From contig OY727094.1 of assembly GCA_963402885.1 (NCBI GenBank), forward strand, positions 6,574,501-6,638,500: a DNA stretch of 64,000 nt. The letters are read 5' to 3'. This document shows, piece after piece, positions 1 to 11,200 of this stretch. Under the pieces are notes generated by a model that was not told the DNA's origin, ran no database searches, and saw only the letters and a list, made by a program, of their open reading frames with translations. Origin of the DNA: Antedon bifida. Taxonomy: Eukaryota > Echinodermata > Crinoidea > Comatulida > Antedonidae. The translations under genes were made by a program, and so were the position numbers. Numbering within the stretch: position 1 is the first letter of the stretch; each line of letters begins with the position of its first letter.

Positions 1-41
1 AACAGAGAAATTCAGAAAAAGAATGATTTTATTATTTTTAC

Positions 42-2082
42 CCTAATAAAATGCTTATCATCTGGTTCAAACTGTACACACGTTAGGTCCAGCAGTTCTT
101 CATGTCTATCATCGTTTAAAAAGTTCTAAAAAAAAAAACATAGTACAATTATTCAAACATTAGCACTGTGATGGATCCGATATAAATCACAAATATAGCA
201 CTGTGATGGATGTCATATAAATCACAAATAAACTTACAGTGCTTTGCTGGATCAGAAATAAATTAATCACAAATATAGCACTGTGATGGATCCGATATAA
301 ATCACAAATATAGGGCTGTGATGTACAAGTTACCAACATAAGCTGTTCAATTGCCACAAAACACGTTCTCCTTGGTCTATATTTTTAAATTATTTGCAGT
401 GGATCTTGCACACGGAATGTATGTGATCTACATACTGTACGGGACTTTGACATTGTCATACCTGAATATTTTCTTCTGCAAACATCAATGGTGGTACAAG
501 TCTACGGCCTTCCCTTGGGAAATATACTTGCGTAATTCTATCCCTTTCTTCCCATTTGGCTTTCCGTAATGTTCCGTCTGGCTCTCTCACTACAATAAAC
601 CGTTCCTTAAAAACAAAAATTCACAATTTTATAGATAGTAGTAGAACAAGAACTGCAGTGTTTTGTAATACACTATGGTCTATTATTAATTTTAATTCTT
701 TAACCTTTCTTAAGACCCTTTATACTGGTTTATACCGGAATGATTGAATACTTGGTCATTGTACTCTCAACAATCACTCCCAACAATATGATTTCTCAAC
801 TTCCTACTCCCCACCCCGCAAGGAGAGGATTTCAGACATTACAATGCAAAAAATTGAACATCATTCTTTATTTTACAATTTTACGCCCTGGCACTCTCAC
901 CCCTATTTTAGGGGTGAGAGTTTTCATTCATTATCTGCCACTACTCCCCGCTTATGAAATATATAATTATTCAAATATCAAATAGTAATTACTCGATCAT
1001 TTAATCCCACTGTTATATCAGTGAATACGTATTTTGAAGTCTCTAGGCCTCTCAATTCCCGATTTTGAGTAATCACTTTATCAATCTCTGTACGTTCTTC
1101 CATCACTGGAGGCATGTCAAGTCTTTCTTCGGCTTTCTTCATTGCAATTTGTCGAAACTAAAACATAAAAAAAACAGAAAATTTGTAATCTTATAATTAT
1201 ACCATGGAAGAGTAAACCCTGAACAGATTATACTGTATTTATAGTTGAAACCAAACCAAGTAACTAAACCAGTAAAGATCTACAGTAATCTAGATTAAAC
1301 CTGCACTGTTAGACTCATGGTAATCAACAGGTTTAGGCATAAAAAAATGTTGGTTGCCCAAGCACGGAATCAATTGAACAGCAGCGTTGTCTAATACAAA
1401 ATAGAGGGCGGTATAGAAAATTGGCAAATGCACAAATTCGAGAAATAAAAACCACCATAAGTAATACTAATAGCACTAAATTTGATAATTAATTTTTTAA
1501 AGCTTTTATTGTTAAAAATCAATATTAGGAAATAAGGAAGGTACCTCTTGCAGTTTTTCTTCACTCATGAGTTGGTACTTTGGTGGTTCTAGTTTCTGTG
1601 CCATTGGTTTGAATATTTTTTCCAACTGCATTCCTGTAATTTTTTTTAGTATTTCTCGAACTTTTTCATCTTGAAAACCTAAAAATAAAAGCAAATTATC
1701 CTACAGTACAGTATGTCACATTTATTGTTCCTAGGCGCTTGGCAGTCGACCATACCATATCAAATTGACGCACACGATACGATAGACCATTATATATTTT
1801 ATAGATGCTTTAGGCTCGATCGTCCAAGCCCGGTCGTCTGTTGTGTTCCCCGCCGCAGACATAAAATATGATAAATCCGCTAGGCCTAGCCTACTCTGCT
1901 AGGCTAGGTATATTGATTCACTTACCAGGTGTATAATCTGTACTATCTTCTGTAGACGCAGAACATCTTTTTCTATGATGGCTTTGAATTAAAAAGTTAG
2001 AACAAACAATGTGCTTATTATTGATTAATGTCTCGTTTATAAAAAGACGTGCACGAACAACTTTGTTCATGTGCGCCGCCAT
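42..2082 (-). CDS. MRPS22: Mitochondrial small ribosomal subunit protein mS22, partial (5' five exons)
   Basis: Structural protein of the mitochondrial 28S ribosomal subunit. Minus-strand exons: 2082-1926, 1678-1545, 1157-993, 605-462 and 125-42, all with GT-AG introns and consistent frame (228 residues visible). The remaining C-terminal third lies beyond the left edge. Recognised from family blocks: [13 protein letters not shown] and [16 protein letters not shown] in exon 2, [14 protein letters not shown] and TSKYVFTDI in exon 3, [20 protein letters not shown] and QVYFPREGR in exon 4, and [18 protein letters not shown] in exon 5. Exon 1 begins [14 protein letters not shown], basic and free of acidic residues, as expected for a mitochondrial targeting sequence; this is the first ATG after a compact promoter. 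It is head to head with DDX19, 182 bp apart. Exon 5 donor reads GTAAAA. Confidence 0.93.
160..330. repeat. Short direct repeats in MRPS22 intron 4
   Basis: Four imperfect direct copies of a segment containing TAGCACTGTGATGGAT followed by ATATAAATCACAAATA, spaced about 35 to 65 bases. Non-coding and confined to the intron between MRPS22 exons 4 and 5. Confidence 0.7.
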
Positions 2083-2264
2083 GTTTGTTACCTCATAAAA
2101 TATAGATGGCGCTAGACTTTATTTTATACAGTACTCAAAAAAAGATCCTCTTCTCTCTCTCTTTTTCGCCGCCACAATTGCACCTAGCCTAGCCAAATTA
2201 AATTTGGCGAGTTACGGTCTAACTTTATAACCAAAAACTAAAAAAAGGAAACCGAAGTTGTATA
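2083..2264. promoter_or_regulatory. Bidirectional promoter of MRPS22 and DDX19
   Basis: The 182 bp between the two divergent start codons must carry both 5' UTRs and core promoters. It contains a CT-rich tract (TCTTCTCTCTCTCTTTTTCG near 2148) and no clear TATA box at a standard distance from either ATG. Shared divergent promoters are common for housekeeping genes; the assignment is from geometry only. Confidence 0.6.
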
Positions 2265-5200
2265 ATGGCAGGCCTAGACGAAGATTGGGGGAAAGCAATA
2301 AGTCAACAGGAAAAAGGAGATGGAGGAGGACTTAGTAATACAGTAAGTTTTTTTAGTGACCAGGCTAGGCCGCCTCATGGAACCTGCTGATTCTCATTAT
2401 TCCAAAACGCACGCTGGACATGGGTTTGTCCCATACAGTTGACTATGATGAATATTCGTTATGCATAATGTGCGATTTGGGCAAATTCAACTTAATAATT
2501 GCCTGCTTTTTTGACAATATTCATTTTATATATTCAATTTGCACAAAGTTTTGATCGATCCATCCATCAAATTAATTGTATTTATTTACATTCAAGCAAG
2601 GGCCTAGGCCTATATATATAGATACTACACTGTAGCATGATTTTTAAGTTTTAAACGCTATCGTAATTATTGTGGTTATTTTGAACAGGTTCAGCAGAAA
2701 TTGACAATCTCATCACCACCAGTAGCTGATGTCGATACATTGACACCGGAAGAAGCAGGTAGAACATTATTAAAATTACTTTTTTCATGTGTTTACGTTT
2801 ACTACTTATATATGGTAATTTTCCTATTTATTAAGATGGTATATTGTCCAATAACATGTTTGTTTAAATGTCGACAGCATGATCCTTCGGTAACGACATA
2901 CCTTGCTGTTTCACAAAGGACATTGGGTTAATTATTGAGGGTACAAACTTCAGAATTGGAAACTGGAAAAAAAATTAGTAAATTCAAAATTATAATAGCC
3001 TATTATAATAATAAGTTTAAAACATTGACTTAAAAATTTGTTTTTTTAATATATTATTTTTTTATTTCATAAACAGTATTTTCATTTGCTTATAAAACTA
3101 TAAATAACATTCCATGCTTTGTAACTTTATTATTTTATTTAAACTTGTGGTATTTTTACAAATTAATAGATGCTTACTACAGTATATAACTTTACAATAA
3201 AATTTAATGACAAAAAACAAGAAGATCGACGTTTCGGTATTTTTACAATATGGAAAATTAATTTCTAAAGTTTCTTGTTACCATTAGCCCAACAAGCAGC
3301 AGATGCATCACTACTACAAAAGGCACTACATTCTAAACTTGTACAATCGAGTCAAGGTGTGAAGCTGGACATCCAACAAAAAGACCCGAACTCGCCACTT
3401 TATTCTGTCAAATCTTTTGAAGAATTACACTTGTAAGTATTGTATTTTCAGGCTTCTCGTCATGCTGGTTGGTTGTTGAGCAAACTCTGATCAGAGGCGT
3501 GGCTTCTCTAACAGTATTCTGAAACCATCTCCTGTCTTCTGTCATCCTACTTGCTTGCTCCATAGAGCCAAACACATCTGTTATAGTCTTTTCCCATTTG
3601 CATCTTGGTCTTCCTCTTCTTCTCTTCCCTGGAATATAAGCCTCCAACACTCTCTTCTCCATTCCATCTTGCCGCTTAATGTGACCAAAATAGCACAATT
3701 TCTGTTTTTTAACATACTGCAGCAACCAATCATTTTCTTTGCATTCGGTTCACAAAGAAATGTTTCTAAAAATACACATTTTCAGCAAAAATTGTATGTG
3801 CATTTTTGTATTGAATCATACAAAACTAATGCTTTAACTGATGCTGTATGAAAGTTTATTATTAATATTATTTATTATATCATTTGAAACTATTTTATAT
3901 TCCATTTTCTTTAGAAAACCGGAACTTTTAAAAGGTATATACCAAATGGGATTTAATGCCCCGTCAAAAATCCAGGAGACAGCTCTACCTATGCTTCTAG
4001 CTGATCCGTAAGTTTAATTCAACACCTCTTGGTCTTTGTGCTTTTTCGGTGGGGGGGGGGGGGACATGTAGGTGTAAAAAGGTAAGGATGAGTAACAAAA
4101 AGTTGAAGGATGGGTGACAAAAGCCAAGGGTTTGGTGACAAATATACAAATAAATGGCCATAAGGGCTTGTTTGAGTAAATCAAAGCATGAGTGACAAAT
4201 ATTAGGTGTGAGTGTTAAAACGTTCATGATATCTGCCAAAACTAAACGTTGAGGGTAGGTAATAAAAAATTTAGAGTGTATGTCAAAAAAGTTCAGAGCA
4301 TGTACGAAATGTTCAGAGTGTGTTCAAAATGTTTAGAATATGTTCAACATTTTCAGAGGGTGTTCAAAATGTTCAGAATGTGTTCAAAATGTTCATAGTG
4401 TGTTCAAAATGTTCAGAGTATGTTCAAAATGTTCAGAGTATGTTCAAAATTTTCAGAGTGTGTCCAAAAAGTTCAGAGTGTGTTCAAAATTTTCAGAGTG
4501 TGTTCAAAAAGTTCAGGGTGTTCAAAATGTTCAGAATGTGTTCAAAATGTTCAGAGTGTGTTCAAAATGTTCAGAGTGTGTTCCAAATGTTCAGGGTGTG
4601 TTTTAAATGTACAGAGTGTGTTCACAATGTTCAGAGTGTGTTCAAAATGTTCAGAGTGTGTTCAAAATGTTCAGAGTGTGTTCACAATGTTCAGAGTGTG
4701 TTCACAATGTTCAGAGTATGTTCAAAATGTTCAGAGTATGTTCACAATGTTCAGAGTGTGTTCACAATGTTCAGAGTGTGTTCAAAATGTTCAGAGTGTG
4801 TTCACAATGTTCAGAGTGTGTTCCAAATGTTCAGAGTGTGTTCCAAATGTTCAGAGTATGTTCACAATGTTCAGAGTGTGTTCAAAATGTACAGAATGTG
4901 TTCACACTGTTCAGAGTGTGTTCAAAATGTTCAGAGTGTGTTCAAAATGTACAGAGTGTGTTCACAATGTTCAGAGTTTGTTCACAATGTTCAAAGTGTG
5001 TTCATAATGTTCAGAGTGTGTTCATAATGTTCAGAGTGTGTTCAAAATGTACAGAGTGTGTTCAAAATGTACAGAGTGTGTTCAAAATGTTCAGAGTGTG
5101 TTCAAAATGTTCAGAGTGTGTTCAAAATGTTCAGAGTGTGTTCACAATGTTCAGAGTGTGTTCACAATGTTCAGAGTGTGTTCCAAATGTTCAGAGTGTG

Positions 5201-8200
5201 TTCCAAATGTTCAGAGTGTGTTCCAAATGTTCAGAGTGTGTTCCAAATGTTTAGAGTGTGTTCCAAATGTTCAGAGTGTGTTCAAAATGTTCAGAGTGTG
5301 TTCAAAATGTTCAGAGTGTGTTCAAAATGTTCAGAGTGTGTTCACAATGTTCAGAGTGTGTTCACAATGTTCAGAGTGTGTTCACAATGTTCAGAGTGTG
5401 TTCACAATGTTCAGAGTGTGTTCACAATGTTCAGAGTGTGTTTACAATTTTTAGAGTGTGTTCAAAATGTTGGGAGTGTGTTCAAAATGTGAGTTTGTTA
5501 AAAATATTCAGAATGTATTACAAAATGTTCAGAGTATGTTCCAAATGTTTAGAGTGTGTTCCAAATGTTCAGAGTGTGTTCCAAATGTTCAGAGTGTGTT
5601 CCAAATGTTCAGAGTGTGTTCCAAATGTTCAGAGTGTGTTCAAAATGTTCAGAGTGTGTTCCATGTTTAGAGTGTGTCCAAAATGTTCAGAGAGTGTCTC
5701 TCAAGAAATTATTGAAGAAACATATTTAATAAACTTCTTCTACCTATGTTTGTGGTTACCCTTTATAAATATATTTTTTAGGCCTCATAATATGATTGCA
5801 CAGTCACAGAGTGGTACAGGTAAAACAGCGGCATTTGTTCTCACGATGCTCAGTCGAGTTGATGGTAGTAAAAAGTATCCACAGGTAAATATTAAATAAA
5901 TAAATATTATAATATGATAATATAAATATTATTAAGATACTGGTGTCATTTTTTAATTTAAGGAAATCTGATTCATTTGTTCATGTTTAAAATATGCTAA
6001 ACCAAATTTTAAAATGGAGAGGTATGATTTTAAAATATATGATACAATTAGCTTATGTCTATTCATTAACTGCAATGAGGTTTTAAATGCTTAAAGTTCA
6101 TTACTATAAATTGTGGAATTCTTTTTCTTGATGTTGTATGGATAATGATGGATAATCAGTGATAATAATTACTGTATGAAATTGAGGCCTGATGTAAACA
6201 TAATTGCTTTACCAATCCCAAAGTCCTTGGTTCAAGTCCTGTCAGAGATCTTGTATCAGTTAGAGAAAAATGGCAAAATCAGCACCGTGGTCATGTTACA
6301 AGACTTGTCAAAACAATATAGATTATCTGATAAAAATCCTAAAAAGTAGGAAACATATGCCATTTTCCCCCGACTGGTATGGGACTTTTCTGACAGCCAA
6401 TACAGTGCCTGTACCTAAGCCTCATATAAGACTTGGTTCGAAAACATGGGTTTCCACTCTTGAATTCCTGTATAATTGATGAGATCTGTGTTTGTTTTTG
6501 GATGATACGAAAATAAATACAAATTAAAATCTTTCATTCATAGGCTCTGTGTTTAGCACCGACGTTTGAGTTAGCTTTACAGATAGGTGAGGTAGTTAAA
6601 GAGATGGGAAAAATGTTAACAGACATATCGGTACGTTACGCTGTACGAGGTGAAAGAGTTGCCCGAGGCGAGAGACTAACGGATCAGATTGTTATCGGGA
6701 CCCCGGGTACGACTCTGGATTGGTGTACACGTTATCGTGCGATCGATCTTAGCGCAATAACAGTATTTGTCTTGGATGAAGCGGACGTGATGATAGCAAC
6801 GCAAGGACATCAAGATCAGTCAATTAGGATAAGAAAGTAAGAAATAGACTCGTTTGCGGGCAATAACCAACCATCATAGATCTCAATTTAATACTAGCCG
6901 GGTGAAACACACTAGCAATAACCAATCACAACTTGGTGCAATTTGGTACTAGCCCGGTACACACACTAGCACAGGGTGCAATATGGTACTAGCCCGGTAA
7001 ACACACTAGCACAGGGTGCAATATGGTACTAGCCCGGTAAACACACTAGCACAGGGTGCAATATGGTACTAGCCCGGTAAACACACTAGCACAGGGTGCA
7101 ATATGGTACTAGCCCGGTAAACACACTAGCACAGGGTGCAATTTGGTACTAGCCCGGTAAACACACTAGTAATAACCAATCACAACAGGGTGCAATTTGG
7201 TACTAGCCCTTTATCTAAAGCTCTGTCCACACTATCAAAATGTATGTGACAAAAAAATGTCATGTGCCCGTATAATGGACATGATGATGTCATATCACTA
7301 CCATATTTAAGCATATCACTACCATATTTGGGCACATCACACTTTTTTTGTCAAACTAGTTTGATAGGGTAGACAGAGTTTAAAAATAAATAAATATTTA
7401 TATACTTTTTTTAACAGAAAATTATTAGACACATGTCAGATGATGTTGTTTTCCGCAACATACGATGAAGCGGTTATAAAATTCGCACAGAGCGTGATCA
7501 ACGACCCGTTGATTATCCGGTTAAGGCGGGAGGAGGAGAGTCTGAGCAACATTAGGCAATATTACGTCGAGTGTCGAAGTATGGAGGACAAATTCCAGTC
7601 ACTTTGCAACATCTATGGCACTATATCTATAGGACAAGCCATGATTTTTTGCCATGTAAGCAAATGTAAAAAAAATTTAAAACTAAATTGTTGGTCTTAT
7701 TATTCCATTAACAAATAAAACAATGTCACTGACATAGTTATGGGTCAGAGGTTAAAGGATAAAAATGAAAGAAAAAGATACATACACAACAGGAACAGAA
7801 AAAATACAAATGGTTAAGGTCAGAGGTGAAAGTTTAAATGTGAATGCACACAACAACACACAACCAAAACACGAAAAATGCAAATTATTATAGGTTGGAG
7901 ATGAAAGGCTAGATATTAAAACTTAAGATATATACACACAACAAAAACAGAAAAAATCCAAATAATTATAGGTCAGTAAAATTATATATAAAATTAAGAT
8001 ATAGATGCAGAACTTTCTAGCCAATCACTTATTTTTAATTCTGTCCTGTAGACCAAACGAACAGCAGCATGGTTAGCGGAGAAAATGGTAAAAGAAGGTC
8101 ATGCGGTGGCGCTGTTAAGCGGTGAGCTAACTACTGAGCAGAGGATAGCTGTCTTAAATCGGTTCAGAGCTGGAAAAGAGAAGATCCTAATTACTACTAA

Positions 8201-11200
8201 TGTCATGGCTAGAGGTAATAATAAAATAGTTTTCTTTCACAATTTAATTGGCATTTATGTAAACATTTTTATTTATTTTTTTAAAACTTTAGAACCATCA
8301 AAAGCGGCTGATTTAAAGCAATTTATTGCTGCGAAGCAGCTACTGTATTTATATCCTGGGCAGCAATTTTATCTTCCATTGCCCTTCATTTCTTGTCAGA
8401 ACCGAAAAGGTCATTGTCAAAAAACATTGGCCTATAAGAAAAAGGTTACAGCTTTTGCTAAATCAATTATTGCAGGTGATGCTTATTAAACACCTTATAG
8501 CCCATGGGAGGTCTTTCATACCATGAGGGAAGTCTTAACCCTTTTTGGTAGACAGGTTACATTTTCTGCATTCAGTTCTGACTTTCCGACCCCACATCTT
8601 CAAAAACAAACATGACCTTTTTTTTTCATGTTTTTTTAAAAATTAAATCTTAATAATAAATAAAAAAGCCTTAAAAGAGTCTTTTTGTTAACATGCCATT
8701 TCTAATACTTATTATTACAACACATTGAACAAGTTTTAAGTGTTAAATCAAATAATAATGATGATCGTTATATAGAATAAATTTTCTTGCTTAAAAATGG
8801 ACGTACTGTTATGATTGTGAATTGTGCAAGCGTATAAGTATGGAAAGTGCTATATAATCAATTAATTAAGATTAATATGTTATTCTTACAAAAATGTTCT
8901 TTTCTTCTCAGCTGTTTCGACAGGTAGAGAAATAAAAATAACAAGTTATAAAAAGTGACGTAGTCGTACAGTAATAACTAATATTGCTCATATAAGATAA
9001 ATTAATTTGTCTCCTTGCCGCAGGTTCTAGGCCAGTTTGCAGACTACCAGATTGCCGACTCCAGTTTACCAAATCCCAATTTATCGACTGGCTATGTAAA
9101 TGGTGTATCACATAGCCTAGTTGGCACACAAAAAGTCCACATTGCTGACAATAATAAAACTATGACTAGACATGAAACTCGTCACTTTGACGAGTTAGTT
9201 ATCCGCACGACAAACGCCACGTGCACGTCATACGTTAGAATTTTGCACCCAGAAAAAGATTATGGCATTATGACCTGATCTGAAGAATATGATATGTTGT
9301 TAGTGCTGAATTCTGTCAATTTTGTGTCATATAGTATATACAGTATAAACAGTATAATCTGTATACATATTACATACAGTGTAGAATAGGTGAAATTACG
9401 GGACCTGCCATTTATTCCATTTTTTAACATGGCGACGGTATCAAAATGAAACACTAAAATACCAATTTCGGAAGGATATTATCTCAGCAACAACATATTA
9501 ACATGTAGAAGAAATTTGAATACGTAAAATATAGATGCGCGCTCTTTTAAATGTGATGAACTATGACGCAAAAGATGAAAATACAATTTTTTTTGTTCAA
9601 CTGGCCATATGATGACGTCACAACGTCGGATTGGAAAAATTTTGATATGAATTCGTATTTACAATACAATAGCTTCCAGAAAACGTTTTAATCATGATTA
9701 CCGCTTTTTATTCTGACGAGCTATAACAGATTGAAAGTTACTGTAAAGATGAAAATAAGTGACCCACGTTATTTACATTTTTAGACATGATGACGTCAAA
9801 AAAATTAAAATATTTTTAACCCATGCGAAAGGTAGTTGATTGACCTAAAAAATATCAAAATCTGGGTTAAAATGAAAAACGGATAAGCAAAGATGCGCTC
9901 TATTAAATGTGATGCTCTATGACAAAAGATACAAAAATCCTATATTTTATATTCGCATGGCCATACGATGACGTCACAATGTCCTGTTAGCAATATTGAT
10001 GCATGATACGATATCTACAACTCATCATCTTCCAGAATACGTAATAAAAATAACTTTTACCGTTTAGTTTAGAAACTACGACTGTTTTAAAAAAGGTATA
10101 ATTTTGACAAATTTTAAGGAATTTTTGAACTTTTTCATCAAAAACGTACGTAAATTATCCAATTCGACGTGCTGGTATGACGTTATTTTAAGTCGAAATT
10201 GTTTAAAAGTTGGTAAAATTACTTGAAAAGGCTGGAAAAACATAAATCACGCGGAAAAAATTGTTTTTAACGCTACGTGAACGCTACATAAAAATATGCG
10301 CGCGTGTGGGAATTTTTGACATGCTCAAAATGACATAAAACGCGTAGAAAGTTGATTAGAAATGGATTTTTCGCATTTTGAAATTTAAAACGCGCGTGCG
10401 CGCGTAACTTCGTGTAAAACATGCCATTTTTTTCTCACAGTCAGTTAGCGCAAGATATAACTTAAACTTTTTCTAAGTTTCAAATTAAAATGTTATATGG
10501 TTTTCGATCTATGTTAAATACGCGAAATTCATAAAAACGCGCGTAAGTCACGTTGCGCAACTATAACGTGATTCACAATAGCGGGTGCACAACTTCACGT
10601 GAACGCCCACATGTTGACAAAGTTATAAAATGTTATGTTTACACGTTTTTGAGTTACGCGTGACACAAAAATGACAGAAAGAAAGAAGAATACAGAAAAA
10701 AAAAAAAGATGATGAAACAGGACAGTTACAAGGAGTTATCCGCTAAATGCGGATAACTAAAAAGTCGTACTACAATCAATGGTTTCACAAGCCTAGCTAA
10801 GCCAACGTTCGCTAGGCCACCTACTAGGCTAAGCTATATAGCCCAGCGAACCCACAAACGTACACAGGGCGGGGTCAATCGTATAATAGCTAATTAAAAT
10901 ACTAATTACATTACATATTACATTACATTCGGAAAGTATTCGGCGCTGCCGATGACATTCGCCATGACACACTTTTGTGGGTTGGCTGGGCTGTATCGAT
11001 CGCAGGCTTAGTTAGGCTCGTGATATTTTCGTTTTTGCATATATGGAAAAGACATTACAAAACACCAAGGTATCTTAGGCAATAGAAACCATTGATTGTA
11101 CTATGTAGTATGATTTTTCATAGTTTTATTATTGTCGGCAATGTGGGTTTTGTGTGTGCTGACTAGGCTATGTGATACACTATTCACATAGACAGTCAAT

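Noticed and set aside
4320..5899. Several overlapping long plus-strand open frames with Cys/Gln/Phe-rich 20-residue periodicity
   Set aside because: They are translations of the 20 bp minisatellite in three frames, inside a DDX19 intron; the periodicity follows from 3 x 20 bp.
6925..7205. CRISPR-like regularly spaced repeats
   Set aside because: Contiguous 40 bp units without unique spacers, in a eukaryotic intron; a minisatellite.
9015..9278. 87-codon open frame, and its counterpart at 59760-60032
   Set aside because: Both cross the same Helitron-like 3' end; the shared [18 protein letters not shown] peptide comes from the hairpin DNA.
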